From NCBI RefSeq assembly GCF_047785965.1, contig NZ_JBLOBF010000003.1, positions 97,504 to 161,503 of the forward strand: a stretch of DNA of 64,000 nt. The letters are read 5' to 3'. A program made the position numbers and the translations under genes. The DNA comes from Caldisericum exile_A (GTDB lineage: Bacteria > Caldisericota > Caldisericia > Caldisericales > Caldisericaceae). The first letter of the stretch is position 1. The number at the start of each line of letters is the position of its first letter. The notes under the pieces are model-generated. The model was not told the DNA's origin and made no database searches. It was given only the letters and a program-made list of their open reading frames with translations. This document shows, one piece after another, positions 26,729-35,698 of this stretch.

Positions 26729-27949
26729 ATGGGATTTAAAAAATGGTTTATTTCGTTTGCACTGCAAGGTGCATCGATCTCTCTTTTTAATATAGTTATA
26801 AGTTTGTATGTGGTAGTTGCTCTAAGGGGCAATGTACAAAGTGCATCTATTGCAGTTGCACTATTTTCGTTTGGAAACCTTTTAGGCTCAATTTCTGCAA
26901 GTATCATATTGGATAGAATTAAAAGAATTTCTGTCTTGATATATACAAGTTTTTTCCTTGCATCTTTTATAATAGTTCTTATGGCTTTTGTTAAATCTAT
27001 CTTTATTTATTATCTTTTTTCAATCATACTTGGAAATGTAATTTCTTTCACTGGTCCTGCAATGACTCTACACCTTTCGAAGATCGGAGATGAAGGCTTT
27101 GTAAGAAGGCAAATTAATAATTTAAATCTCTTTAATAGTGTTGGTTCGACTTTCGGTATGCTTTTTGGAAGTTTTGTGCTTACCATAGTGAAGAGCCTAA
27201 ATGATATACTTAAGCTCAAAATGATCTTTTTTATTGCTTCAATTCTTCTTCTTTTAAGTTCTTTTTTAACCATTGAACGAGGTGCCTTAAAGGTTAAAGT
27301 TATACCGAATCTCCGTACAACCAAGATTTTATTCCTTAAAGTTGCAAATTTTGCAAGTGAATTCTTTAAAGTTGTGGATTTAAGAAATCTACCAAGGAAT
27401 ATTAGACTTATTACTATGGCTGTTTTTATGGCATTTTTTGGTGCAAACCTTGTATTCTCAATATTTACTGTATTTTTAAAGGAAGTATTCAAAGTATCAT
27501 CTCAGCTGATATTCCTACTTTATTCGGCAAACAGTTTTGCAGGTAATATCGCCTTTTTCTTAATAGGAAAATTGCGTACGACCAAATATGATCGACTCTT
27601 TATAAGGTATGTCTTATTTTTAAGAGGTATGCTTTTCATTCTAATTGGAATTTTTGTTGTATTTAAAATCGATTTCATGAAAGTATTTATCTATTTAAGT
27701 TTTGTTTTCTTCGGTTTTACTTGGCCTTTTCTTTACATTCCTTTAACGCTTGAAATCACAAATCTTACACCTCACAAAGAACGTGGTAAAGCTTTAGGAA
27801 TTTTTAACATGTCAATCAATTTTGCTGTAATTCTTGCCTCCTTTGTTGCGGGATTTATTGCACTTCACCTTGGCTACTTTGCTACATTTATAATAGGAGG
27901 CACACTCCTTGTCTTAGGAGAGCGCCTCTTTTCAAGAGTATTTTCTTAA
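26729..27949 (+). CDS. MFS transporter
   Basis: About 406 aa with 12 predicted membrane helices in two halves joined by a basic cytoplasmic loop near the middle (IERGALKVKVIPNLRTTKI). ASIILDRIKRISVLIY resembles the loop 2-3 G-x-x-x-D-R-x-x-R signature of the major facilitator superfamily. No substrate can be inferred. ATG 26729 is chosen over the upstream TTG (26717) because GAAGG lies five bases before it. The gene stands alone and its last four bases overlap the convergent aminotransferase gene. Confidence 0.85.
   Translation: MGFKKWFISFALQGASISLFNIVISLYVVVALRGNVQSASIAVALFSFGNLLGSISASIILDRIKRISVLIYTSFFLASFIIVLMAFVKSIFIYYLFSIILGNVISFTGPAMTLHLSKIGDEGFVRRQINNLNLFNSVGSTFGMLFGSFVLTIVKSLNDILKLKMIFFIASILLLLSSFLTIERGALKVKVIPNLRTTKILFLKVANFASEFFKVVDLRNLPRNIRLITMAVFMAFFGANLVFSIFTVFLKEVFKVSSQLIFLLYSANSFAGNIAFFLIGKLRTTKYDRLFIRYVLFLRGMLFILIGIFVVFKIDFMKVFIYLSFVFFGFTWPFLYIPLTLEITNLTPHKERGKALGIFNMSINFAVILASFVAGFIALHLGYFATFIIGGTLLVLGERLFSRVFS
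27897..27932 (+). terminator. Possible terminator inside the end of the MFS gene
   Basis: GAGGCACACTCC (27897-27908) can pair with GGAGAGCGCCTC (27917-27928) with two mismatches and is followed by TTTT. It lies within the last 50 bases of the coding sequence, which would let the transcript stop without invading the convergent gene. Confidence 0.4.
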
Positions 27950-29070
27950 CTTAGGAATGCATTAATTACGTTTCCTTTACTAACTTTGACTCCTAATTCT
28001 TCGAATGTTTCTGCAATTTTTGAAACTGCAACTAGTAGTTCGTCTTTCGTAATGCTTCCCATGTGTCCGATTCTAAAACCCTTTCCGTAGAGTTCTGCAA
28101 GCGTATTCGCAATAACAACTCCATGATCTTTTAATCTTCCTCTAAATGTTTTATCATCAATTCCCTCAGGATATAGGAATACTGATAGCGTTGGTGCAGG
28201 TCTTTTTGCAACAAGCTTTAAACCTAACTCATTCATTGCGTTTCTTACTCTTCTTGCAAGGTCTTCGTGTTTTTTAAAGTAATTTTCAAGCCCCATATCA
28301 AAGATATCTTTTAAAGATTGATGAAGTGAAAAAAATAGATTAACGGATGGTGTTGCAAAATATTTTGTGCCATCTTCCATAACAGGTATCCATTTTAAAA
28401 TATCACCATAATAAGTACGTGGCTTAATTGAATTCCTTTTTTCGATTGCTCTTTTTGAGAAGGTAAGAAGTGTTAGTCCTGGTGGTGTTGCAAGTGCCTT
28501 TTGCGAGCCAGTTAAGATTACATCTATTTTCCAATTATCGAACTCCTCTTTTACTCCCCCAGTTGCACATACGCCATCAACTATAAATAGAGTTTCAGGA
28601 CTTACTTCTTGAAGTATTTTTGAAACAGTTTCAACATCTGCAAGCACTCCTGTTGATGTATCAACATGAGTTAAAGTTACTGCAGTATAGTGTTTTTCTT
28701 TGAGTGTTTTTCTTAGCAATTCAAGATCTACATGTTCGCCTGGGTTTGCCTTTATCTTGTCGACTTCTATTCCAAGATGTTTTGCGAGTTCTTCAAATCT
28801 ATCGCCAAAATATCCATGTGATAACACGAGAAGATTGTCCTTTTCCCCAAGAATGTTTGTTATTGCCATTTCCATACCCAAAGTTCCCGATCCTGTTATA
28901 ACAAATGGAAAACCATTTTTAGTTCCAAAAAGATCCTTTACATAGGACAATGTCTCTTTAAGCAAATTTGCAAATTCAACACTTGTATGTGAAATAACGG
29001 GTTTTGACATTGCGTCAAGTACATCATCACTTACAGGAGTTGGCCCTGGAATTAGTAATAATTCTTGCAT
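27946..29070 (-). CDS. Class V aminotransferase (alanine-glyoxylate/serine-pyruvate type)
   Basis: A 374-aa PLP enzyme. LLIPGPTPVSDDVL at the N-terminus, FVITGSGTLGMEMAI, the Asp region FIVDGVCATGG and the PLP-lysine motif GSQKALATPPGL place it with small alanine-glyoxylate/serine-glyoxylate aminotransferases; purine-catabolic and phosphonate relatives look similar. Physiological role unknown; it could link serine, glycine and glyoxylate pools. Preceded by AAAGGAGGT and downstream of the DUF2148 and SDR genes in one minus-strand group. Confidence 0.88.
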   Translation of the reverse strand: MQELLLIPGPTPVSDDVLDAMSKPVISHTSVEFANLLKETLSYVKDLFGTKNGFPFVITGSGTLGMEMAITNILGEKDNLLVLSHGYFGDRFEELAKHLGIEVDKIKANPGEHVDLELLRKTLKEKHYTAVTLTHVDTSTGVLADVETVSKILQEVSPETLFIVDGVCATGGVKEEFDNWKIDVILTGSQKALATPPGLTLLTFSKRAIEKRNSIKPRTYYGDILKWIPVMEDGTKYFATPSVNLFFSLHQSLKDIFDMGLENYFKKHEDLARRVRNAMNELGLKLVAKRPAPTLSVFLYPEGIDDKTFRGRLKDHGVVIANTLAELYGKGFRIGHMGSITKDELLVAVSKIAETFEELGVKVSKGNVINAFLS

Positions 29071-29085
29071 AAGTTTACCTCCTTT

Positions 29086-29589
29086 TTATTTTCTATCAAA
29101 AAACGGATTTTTACCCGAAATACTCAAAGGTATGCCATACGCAATTATTACATCTTCGCCAAGAATTTTCAGATTAATTGCAGCTCTTCCAATCGAATAC
29201 ATTACTCTGTTATCTATGCATAAATCTTTTCCAAGCGATACAGCACTTCCAATTGCGATACCAAGGTCTATTGCACTACTTTCTTTTAAAACCGTTTCCT
29301 CAGATTCGCCATCTTCAAAGCCGTGTGCCTTTTCTTTTGGTTTAGAACCGATAATGACAACAACTTTTCCCTCAATGTTTTTTGCATCTCTTATAAAGTA
29401 TTGAAGATTTCTCTCTGTGCCAAATCTTACCATTTCTTCTCTAATTTTATCAAGTTCTTCCCCATATACTATTGCCGTAACAATTGAATCAAGTCCATTT
29501 GCTTTTGGAGCAGTGCGAGCTGCAACACACATCTTAGTTGCAATATCTAATACAACCTCAAAATCTTGTTCTGGATTTATCTTAATCAT
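29086..29589 (-). CDS. DUF2148-family protein lacking the usual cysteine cluster
   Basis: A 167-aa protein. CVAARTAPKANGLDS near the N-terminus and the long block AIDLGIAIGSAVSLGKDLCI followed by DNRVMYSIGRAA match the DUF2148 family (often described as containing a ferredoxin domain). In family members I know, a Cys-rich motif precedes the AIDLGIA block. Here that segment reads GFEDGESEETVLKESS, without cysteines; only two Cys remain in the protein. An iron-sulfur cluster of the usual kind therefore seems unlikely. Function unknown. Lies between SDR and aminotransferase genes. Confidence 0.78.
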   Translation of the reverse strand: MIKINPEQDFEVVLDIATKMCVAARTAPKANGLDSIVTAIVYGEELDKIREEMVRFGTERNLQYFIRDAKNIEGKVVVIIGSKPKEKAHGFEDGESEETVLKESSAIDLGIAIGSAVSLGKDLCIDNRVMYSIGRAAINLKILGEDVIIAYGIPLSISGKNPFFDRK

Positions 29590-29591
29590 TC

Positions 29592-30380
29592 TTACACCCC
29601 CTTTATAAAGCCACCATCGATTGGCAAAACGATACCAGTTATATAAGAAGCCTTATCAGAAGCAAGAAATACAACAGTAGAAGCAAATTCCTCGACAGTT
29701 CCAATACGCTTCATCGGGATACTTGCAACCATTGTCTTTTCTGCCTCTTCAAACGTTATTCCTTCTTTTTCTACTCTTGCTTTAAGAAGGTTTTCAACTC
29801 TCTCAGTCATTGTGTAGCCTGGAGCAACTACATTAGCCGTTATTCCATAAGGTGCAAGTGAATTTGAAACAGACTTTATAAATGCAACAACCCCAGCTCT
29901 TGAAACATTTGAAAGAATAAGATTATCAAGTGGTTGCTTAACTGATATTGAAGTTGAAGCAATAATTCTTCCCCATTTTTGTTTTATCATAAGATCTTTA
30001 ACACCATAAACTGCATAGATTGTGCTCATTAGATTCAAATGAACTGCATCAAGGTAGTCTTCGGGTTTTACGTCAAAGAATCCACCTGATGGTGGTCCAC
30101 CTGCATTTGTAAAAAGAATGTGTATTGTGCCATAAGTTTTAACTGTTTCATCTATTGCTCTTAGTACATCATCCTTTTTGGTGGCGTCTCCCGAAACGAT
30201 GAGCGGTTCAAAGCCAGTTTTAGTTTTTATTTCTTCTTGTGCCTTTTTGAGATTTTCCATAGAACGAGCCATTATTGAAACAAGCGCGCCTTCTTCTGCA
30301 AGTTTAAGGGCAACACCTTTACCGAGCCCTTTACTGCCAGCCATGACGAATGCAACTTTCCCTTTGATGCCTAAATCCAT
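29592..30380 (-). CDS. SDR-family oxidoreductase with atypical active site
   Basis: A 262-aa short-chain dehydrogenase/reductase fold: the cofactor loop reads MAGSKGLG (13-20) instead of TGxxxGxG, followed by NAG at 92-94 and a regular C-terminus ending in IVLPIDGGF. At the place of the catalytic Tyr-x3-Lys the sequence is SNVSR (S157...R161). This resembles the described BKR_like_SDR_like subgroup whose members depart from both the NAD-binding and catalytic patterns. The reaction is unknown and may not be a standard ketoreduction. GAAGGAGGT precedes the ATG. It lies 84 bases downstream of tRNA-Leu and may be transcribed with it. Confidence 0.85.
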   Translation of the reverse strand: MDLGIKGKVAFVMAGSKGLGKGVALKLAEEGALVSIMARSMENLKKAQEEIKTKTGFEPLIVSGDATKKDDVLRAIDETVKTYGTIHILFTNAGGPPSGGFFDVKPEDYLDAVHLNLMSTIYAVYGVKDLMIKQKWGRIIASTSISVKQPLDNLILSNVSRAGVVAFIKSVSNSLAPYGITANVVAPGYTMTERVENLLKARVEKEGITFEEAEKTMVASIPMKRIGTVEEFASTVVFLASDKASYITGIVLPIDGGFIKGV

Positions 30381-30463
30381 CTAAATCGACCTCCTTCAAG
30401 ATGATTTCATAAATATTATACAAATATTATACAAAAGATTTACTTTATATTTGAAAATAAAAA

Positions 30464-30553
30464 TGGTGCCGGGGGTGGGAGTCGAACCCACACGGAGCTC
30501 TGAACCCCTGCGGATTTTGAGTCCGCCGCGTCTGCCAGTTCCGCCACTCCGGC
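30464..30553 (-). tRNA. tRNA-Leu (CAA)
   Basis: A 90-nt class II tRNA read on the minus strand with a long variable arm and encoded CCA (30466-30464). The anticodon stem GCGGA/TCCGC encloses CTCAAAA, giving anticodon CAA (reads UUG). The T arm is GTGGG/CCCAC with TTCGACT. The acceptor stem GCCGGAG/CCCCGGC has an A-C mismatch at the sixth pair. A TTGAAA-16-TATAAT promoter is directly upstream (30590-30563). Confidence 0.95.
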
Positions 30554-30562
30554 ACTCAATGA

Positions 30563-30590
30563 ATTATACATTATTGGAAGATTTTTTCAA
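30563..30590 (-). promoter_or_regulatory. Promoter of tRNA-Leu
   Basis: TTGAAA (30590-30585), 16-bp spacer, TATAAT (30568-30563), minus strand; the tRNA 5' end is at 30553. It starts three bases after the dnaE stop. Confidence 0.75.
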
Positions 30591-30592
30591 CT

Positions 30593-33500
30593 CTATTCAA
30601 GGAAGCTTTTAATTTCGTAAGAGTCTTTTCCAAATATTTCTTCTAACTTTGAAATAAATCCCTTTAATGGATCAACTGAGAATTTCGGTGATGAGTGAAT
30701 TCTTACGATTACACCGTCAGTTTTTATGTGCAGTATAATTGGGACTTCGCCTTTAAAACTCTGTGCGATTTCCTTTAATTTTGAAAGTTTTGTAAATACT
30801 GTTTGAGAGCTTTCTTCATCCAATGAGATATTTATATGGAGTGCGTTATTTTTATCGTTTTTCTTAATATCTTTCTCTGTTAAGAACTTAACAACATCCA
30901 TTGCAAAGAGAGTGAACGAATCTTCTTCCTGCCTTATTTCTCCTTCGATTATTGCAATTCCATCTTTATCGAGATATTCAGAAAATTTTTCAAGGTATTG
31001 TGGCATAACAAGGCATCCAATTTTATTTGCGCCATCTTCAAGGTCAAACCTGAGTATAAAGTTACCGTTTTTTGTTTTTGATTTTTTAGCGTTGTTTATT
31101 ACGCCTGCAACCTTGACTTTGTTAATTGTGATTTCTTCAATTTCTAATGAATCAAGAGAGTTTTCGCTTTCAATATCCTCTTCTCTTTTAAATTTTGAAA
31201 TCACTTGCGATACTGTTTCAATTCCAAGATCTTCAAGGATTCCAAGATATGCATTTATTGGGTTATCAGAAAGATAAAATCCAAATGCTTCTTTCTCGTA
31301 TTTTAGGATGTCTGCTCTTGTTGCATGGACCCTTGGTGTTGTAGCCTGTGGCAGCCCACCAAACAGGGAAACGGTTGCATGAGTTTCTGAACCACCTTCA
31401 AGGATTGCTTTTCTGTCCTCATCAAGTGAGTCAAAGCAACCCGCCTTAATTAGGCTTTCAATAACTTTTTTGTTTACCTTGAAGGAAGCTGTTCTTTTTT
31501 CAAAATCCTTAAACGATGAAAATGGCCCGTTTGCAATGCGTTCTTTTATTATTTCATTAATTGAGGCTTCTCCTACATTCTTTATACCGAGAAAACCAAA
31601 TCTAATTCCGCTTCCTTCTACCTTAAATAGGGCATCTGATTTGTTTATATCAGGAGGATATATGGGTATGCCTTTGCTTATTGCTTCAAGGAGAGTTTCA
31701 CGAGTTTTATCTTCATTTCCTATGTATGAGTTTAATATGGCAGTAAAGTATTCCTTGGGATAATGTGCTTTTAAATAAGCAGTTCGGTAGGCAAGCGTTG
31801 CATAACTGACTGCATGAGACTTATTAAATCCATAACCTGCAAAAAATTCAATGAGATCAAAAATTTTCTCGGCAACAATTTTATCAACACCATTCTCGAC
31901 TGCTCTCTTTACAAATATTTCCCTTTGAGCTTTCATTATTTCGGGAATCTTTTTACCTATAGCCTTCCTTAAGGTATCAGCTTCTGCCAAAGTGTAGCCT
32001 GCAAGGGCATTTGCAATCTGCATTACCTGTTCCTGATAAACAATAATTCCATATGTATTTTTAAGAATTGGTTCAAGTTTTGGATGAGGGTAAGTTACTT
32101 TTGTTTTACCAGATTTTCTGTTGATGTATTCTTCAATACCTCCTGCCTTTATGGTGCCGGGTCTGTAGAGGGCAACAACTGCTGTAAGGTCTTCTATACT
32201 ATCAGGTTGAACTCCTTTTAGAACTCTTCTCATACCTGCGCTTTCTAATTGGAACACGCCCACTGAATCACCACGTTTGAGCATATCGAAAGTTTCTTTA
32301 TCATCCTCAGGAATTTTGTCTATATCAATATTGATCCCTTTCGATTTAAGCATGTCTATTGTATCCTGTATTATTGTGAGGTTCTTAATACCGAGAAAGT
32401 CCATCTTTAAAAGCCCAATGTGTTCTACAACATCTTTATCAAATTGAGTGATAATAGAATTATCTTTGTCAGTCTGAAGAGGTAGATATTCAGTTAATGG
32501 TGCATCACCTATTACAACTCCTGCTGCATGGGTACCAAAGTTTCTTGAAAGGCCTTCAAGTTTTAGCGCAACATCAAAAAGTTCTTTATAGCGTGAATCT
32601 TCGTAGAGTTTTCTTAAATCAGGAAGTGTTTCAATTGCCTCTTTAAGTTTAAGTCCTGGCGGAATGAGTTTAGAAATTCTATCTGTTTCCTGATATGTGA
32701 ACTTTAAGGCACGACCAACATCACGGATAACCTGGCGTGCTTCCATTTTACCAAATGTTGCAATCTGTGCAACATGAGACTCCCCGTACTTTTTTCTTAC
32801 ATAATCTATAACAGCATCTCTACCTCTATCACCAAAATCAACATCAATATCAGGCATACTTATTCTTTCCGGATTTAGGAATCGTTCAAAGAATAGATTG
32901 TATTTAATCGGATCAATTTCTGTTATACCTAAAGCATATGAAACAACAGACCCTGCGGCAGAACCACGTCCTGGTCCAACGGGAATATCATTATTTCTTG
33001 CATAATTTATGAAGTCCTGAACTATAAGGAAGTAGTCGGTAAAACCCATCTTTTCAATGACATCTAGTTCGTAGCGAGCTCGTTCCATTACTTCTTCTGC
33101 TTTGTCTCCGTATTTTTCTTTTATCCCTTTAAAAGTTAACTCTTCGAGGTACTCTTTGTTTTTTGATGGATCCCAGTTTTCATCTTTTCTATAAACAGGT
33201 AAGTGGTATGATGAAAAATCAAATTCGACATTGCACAATTCTTTTACAAGTTCTGTATTATAAACTGCATCTTCAAGACCTTTGAATACTTCAAGCATTT
33301 CAGCTTCGCTTTTTATATAGAACTCTTGATTTGGAAAACGCATTCTCTCTGGATCATCAAATGGCCTTAAAGTTTGAACGCATAGTAGTATATCGTGTGC
33401 GTGCGCATCTTCTTTTCGTAAGTAATGTGCATCATTTGTAGCAACAAGTTTGACGCCTTCTGTGTCTTTGAGAGTTTTTGCAACTTCTATAACTGCCTTT

Positions 33501-34039
33501 TCTTCATCAAGTCCGTGATTTTGCACTTCAACAAAGAAGTTTTCCTTGCCAAATATATCAAGGTATTTATAAAGTGCTTTCTTGACTTCCTTTATGTCTC
33601 CTTTAAGTGCTTTTGCAGAAATTTCGCCTTGAAGACAGGCAGACATTGCGATAATGTCTTCATTGTATTTTTTGAGAATTTCAAAGTCAATCCTTGGTTT
33701 ATAGTAAAATCCTTTTATATAACTTTCTGTTACAATTTTTGTAAGGTTTTTGTATCCTTTAAGGCTTTTTGCAAGAAGAATAAGATGGTATCGCTCTTCG
33801 TCTTTTTCTTTTTTTTCCACACCATTTGGAGCAATATAAACCTCAACACCAATAATGGGTTTGATGCCTGCTTTCTTCATTTCATCATAAAACTCAATAA
33901 CTCCATACATATTTCCATGGTCAGTTATAGAAACAGCATCCATTCCTAATTCTTTAACCCGGGAAGAAAGTTCTGAAATTTTATTCATTCCGTCAAGAAG
34001 GCTATATTCAGTGTGAAGATGCAAGTGTGTAAATCCCAT
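30593..34039 (-). CDS. dnaE: DNA polymerase III alpha subunit DnaE
   Basis: The 1148-aa replicative polymerase. An N-terminal PHP domain begins HLHLHTEYSLLDG (residues 5-17), the C-family catalytic core contains PDIDVDFGD near 395 and VGPGRGSAAGS before it, and a C-terminal helix-hairpin-helix and OB fold follow (FILRFDLEDGANKIG). The length and order fit DnaE1-type enzymes. No separate PolC is seen in the window. It starts two bases after the lipoprotein gene stop and is probably co-transcribed with it. Confidence 0.97.
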   Translation of the reverse strand: MGFTHLHLHTEYSLLDGMNKISELSSRVKELGMDAVSITDHGNMYGVIEFYDEMKKAGIKPIIGVEVYIAPNGVEKKEKDEERYHLILLAKSLKGYKNLTKIVTESYIKGFYYKPRIDFEILKKYNEDIIAMSACLQGEISAKALKGDIKEVKKALYKYLDIFGKENFFVEVQNHGLDEEKAVIEVAKTLKDTEGVKLVATNDAHYLRKEDAHAHDILLCVQTLRPFDDPERMRFPNQEFYIKSEAEMLEVFKGLEDAVYNTELVKELCNVEFDFSSYHLPVYRKDENWDPSKNKEYLEELTFKGIKEKYGDKAEEVMERARYELDVIEKMGFTDYFLIVQDFINYARNNDIPVGPGRGSAAGSVVSYALGITEIDPIKYNLFFERFLNPERISMPDIDVDFGDRGRDAVIDYVRKKYGESHVAQIATFGKMEARQVIRDVGRALKFTYQETDRISKLIPPGLKLKEAIETLPDLRKLYEDSRYKELFDVALKLEGLSRNFGTHAAGVVIGDAPLTEYLPLQTDKDNSIITQFDKDVVEHIGLLKMDFLGIKNLTIIQDTIDMLKSKGINIDIDKIPEDDKETFDMLKRGDSVGVFQLESAGMRRVLKGVQPDSIEDLTAVVALYRPGTIKAGGIEEYINRKSGKTKVTYPHPKLEPILKNTYGIIVYQEQVMQIANALAGYTLAEADTLRKAIGKKIPEIMKAQREIFVKRAVENGVDKIVAEKIFDLIEFFAGYGFNKSHAVSYATLAYRTAYLKAHYPKEYFTAILNSYIGNEDKTRETLLEAISKGIPIYPPDINKSDALFKVEGSGIRFGFLGIKNVGEASINEIIKERIANGPFSSFKDFEKRTASFKVNKKVIESLIKAGCFDSLDEDRKAILEGGSETHATVSLFGGLPQATTPRVHATRADILKYEKEAFGFYLSDNPINAYLGILEDLGIETVSQVISKFKREEDIESENSLDSLEIEEITINKVKVAGVINNAKKSKTKNGNFILRFDLEDGANKIGCLVMPQYLEKFSEYLDKDGIAIIEGEIRQEEDSFTLFAMDVVKFLTEKDIKKNDKNNALHINISLDEESSQTVFTKLSKLKEIAQSFKGEVPIILHIKTDGVIVRIHSSPKFSVDPLKGFISKLEEIFGKDSYEIKSFLE

Positions 34040-34041
34040 AA

Positions 34042-34998
34042 CTACTTAACCTCCACTTCTATTGACAAGTTAGTGTTTATTTGTTCTTGTACAATGTTCA
34101 AAATTATGTTAGTAATTTTTGCGTTATTTAGAGTAAATGATATTGACTCGTTTATTTTTCTTCCTTCAAAGTCACCTGTCTTTGATAAAATAAATTCGTT
34201 ATCTTTAACTTCTTTTAGATTCAAAGATTTTAAAGTACTTCTTAAATTTAAAAACTCCTCGATAACAGATTTTGAATAAGATAAAATTGCCTTTTCTTCT
34301 TCATTTGGTCTACGACCATTGATGTCAAAATCACCATTTTTATAAGAGTATGTTAAATTTCCATCTTTAAAGGTAAGGAAATCGCCGGTTTTTTCAACTT
34401 CAATTTCCTTTTTCACGGGGTTTTTGTTTGCAATACCATTTATTTTTACTGCAATCTTCTTATTTGAAGAGCCTTCAAGAGGAAACTCGACCGTATCAAG
34501 GAACTTTGAGAATGTAACATTATCTACCGAAAGAGCAACATTTAAATGGTTTTCGCCTTCTTTGAATTCGATTTCTTTTGAGAGTGGAATAAAGAATTTG
34601 CTTTCGATCACAATTTTATGCTTTCCTAATGCAACTGGGGAAATAACGAATACTTCTCGTCCATTTACAATTAGACTTACTGGTTCATAATATTTGTTAT
34701 CAATCTTTATAGAGTTAATCCTTGCATTTGCTTCGACTGAAAGGTAAGAAATAGGCTTTAAGAAAAAAGTTGTTGTATCCTTATTTACAGATACTGTTTT
34801 TTCCTCATAATTATTTGCAGACACCTCATAAGTATTTGGAGAGAGCTTCACTTCCCCTTCAATTGTTTTTCCATTTATAATAACGGTATTAATAGGTTTT
34901 CCTGTGACTTCATCAAAGAAATTTATCTTATAAGAGTTGCCGCAACCTACAAAATACAAAAGAGAAAATATTAATAAAACTAAAATTATCTTTTTCAT
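34042..34998 (-). CDS. Predicted lipoprotein of unknown function
   Basis: 318 aa. N-terminal signal KKIILVLLIFSLLYFVGCG with a lipobox-like FVGC (Phe at -3 is less usual), so Cys19 may be lipidated. The remainder is beta-rich, with repeats resembling PEGA-type or carboxypeptidase-regulatory modules (EVTGKPINTVIINGKTIEGEVKLSPNTYEVSANN), then a C-terminal charged region. Function unknown. It has its own promoter (TTGAAA-16-TAAAAT, 35034-35007) ending eight bases before the ATG, so the mRNA appears leaderless, and it leads into dnaE. Confidence 0.75.
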   Translation of the reverse strand: MKKIILVLLIFSLLYFVGCGNSYKINFFDEVTGKPINTVIINGKTIEGEVKLSPNTYEVSANNYEEKTVSVNKDTTTFFLKPISYLSVEANARINSIKIDNKYYEPVSLIVNGREVFVISPVALGKHKIVIESKFFIPLSKEIEFKEGENHLNVALSVDNVTFSKFLDTVEFPLEGSSNKKIAVKINGIANKNPVKKEIEVEKTGDFLTFKDGNLTYSYKNGDFDINGRRPNEEEKAILSYSKSVIEEFLNLRSTLKSLNLKEVKDNEFILSKTGDFEGRKINESISFTLNNAKITNIILNIVQEQINTNLSIEVEVK

Positions 34999-35006
34999 AG
35001 CGAATT

Positions 35007-35034
35007 ATTTTACAACAAAAGGGGTATGTTTCAA
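35007..35034 (-). promoter_or_regulatory. Promoter of lipoprotein-dnaE unit
   Basis: TTGAAA (35034-35029), 16-bp spacer, TAAAAT (35012-35007), minus strand. Start codon begins eight bases downstream at 34998. It lies between the nth stop and the lipoprotein gene. Confidence 0.7.
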
Positions 35035-35040
35035 AATTTC

Positions 35041-35697
35041 TTACCGAGACTTTGTTACTCCTATTTTTGGGCATAACTCTTTAATGGGGCATTTAGAACA
35101 GGGAGGGCTTACAGGCTTGCAAATATTTTGGCCAAATGTGACAAGAATGGGGTTTATGGTCTTCCAGTACTTCTTTGGGAGTATTTTTCGCAATTCCATT
35201 TCGGTTTGTTCAGGGGTTTTTGTTTTTACCCAGCCAAGCCTATTTGAAATGCGGTGAACATGAGTATCAACACAAATGCCGTAGTCATCAAAGGCTTCAG
35301 TTATGACAAGGTTTGCAGTTTTTCTTCCAACGCCTTTCATTTTTAAGAGTTCCTCAAGATCATTTGGGACACGGCCTCCATATTTTTGTATAAGTGTCCA
35401 TGCGATTTCTTTTATTTGCTTTGCCTTTCTTTTGTAAAAACCTACAGGATATATGAGTTTTTCTATTTCTTCTTCACTTAGTTTAACAAGGTCGTGAGGC
35501 GTTTTTATAACCTCAAACAATCTTTTTGCGGCTTGCTCTGTTGTTTCATCTTTCGTTCGCAAACTAAGAATTGTGCCTATGAGAATTTTGAAAGGATCAG
35601 CCTCCTTTTCTTTAATGCGAGTTACAACGGGCACTCCAAGGTCTTTTACAAATTTCTCAAGCTTTGGAATAATTAAGTTAAATTTATAATTCTTCAT
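35041..35697 (-). CDS. nth: Endonuclease III
   Basis: A 218-aa base-excision repair glycosylase/AP lyase for oxidised pyrimidines. The helix-hairpin-helix LLKMKGVGRKTANLV supplies catalytic K126, and VDTHVHR supplies D144. The C-terminal iron-sulfur motif C193-x6-C200-x2-C203-x5-C209 is intact. It starts one base after the Rieske gene stop and probably belongs to the plsY-Rieske-nth operon. Confidence 0.96.
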   Translation of the reverse strand: MKNYKFNLIIPKLEKFVKDLGVPVVTRIKEKEADPFKILIGTILSLRTKDETTEQAAKRLFEVIKTPHDLVKLSEEEIEKLIYPVGFYKRKAKQIKEIAWTLIQKYGGRVPNDLEELLKMKGVGRKTANLVITEAFDDYGICVDTHVHRISNRLGWVKTKTPEQTEMELRKILPKKYWKTINPILVTFGQNICKPVSPPCSKCPIKELCPKIGVTKSR

Positions 35698-35698
35698 G

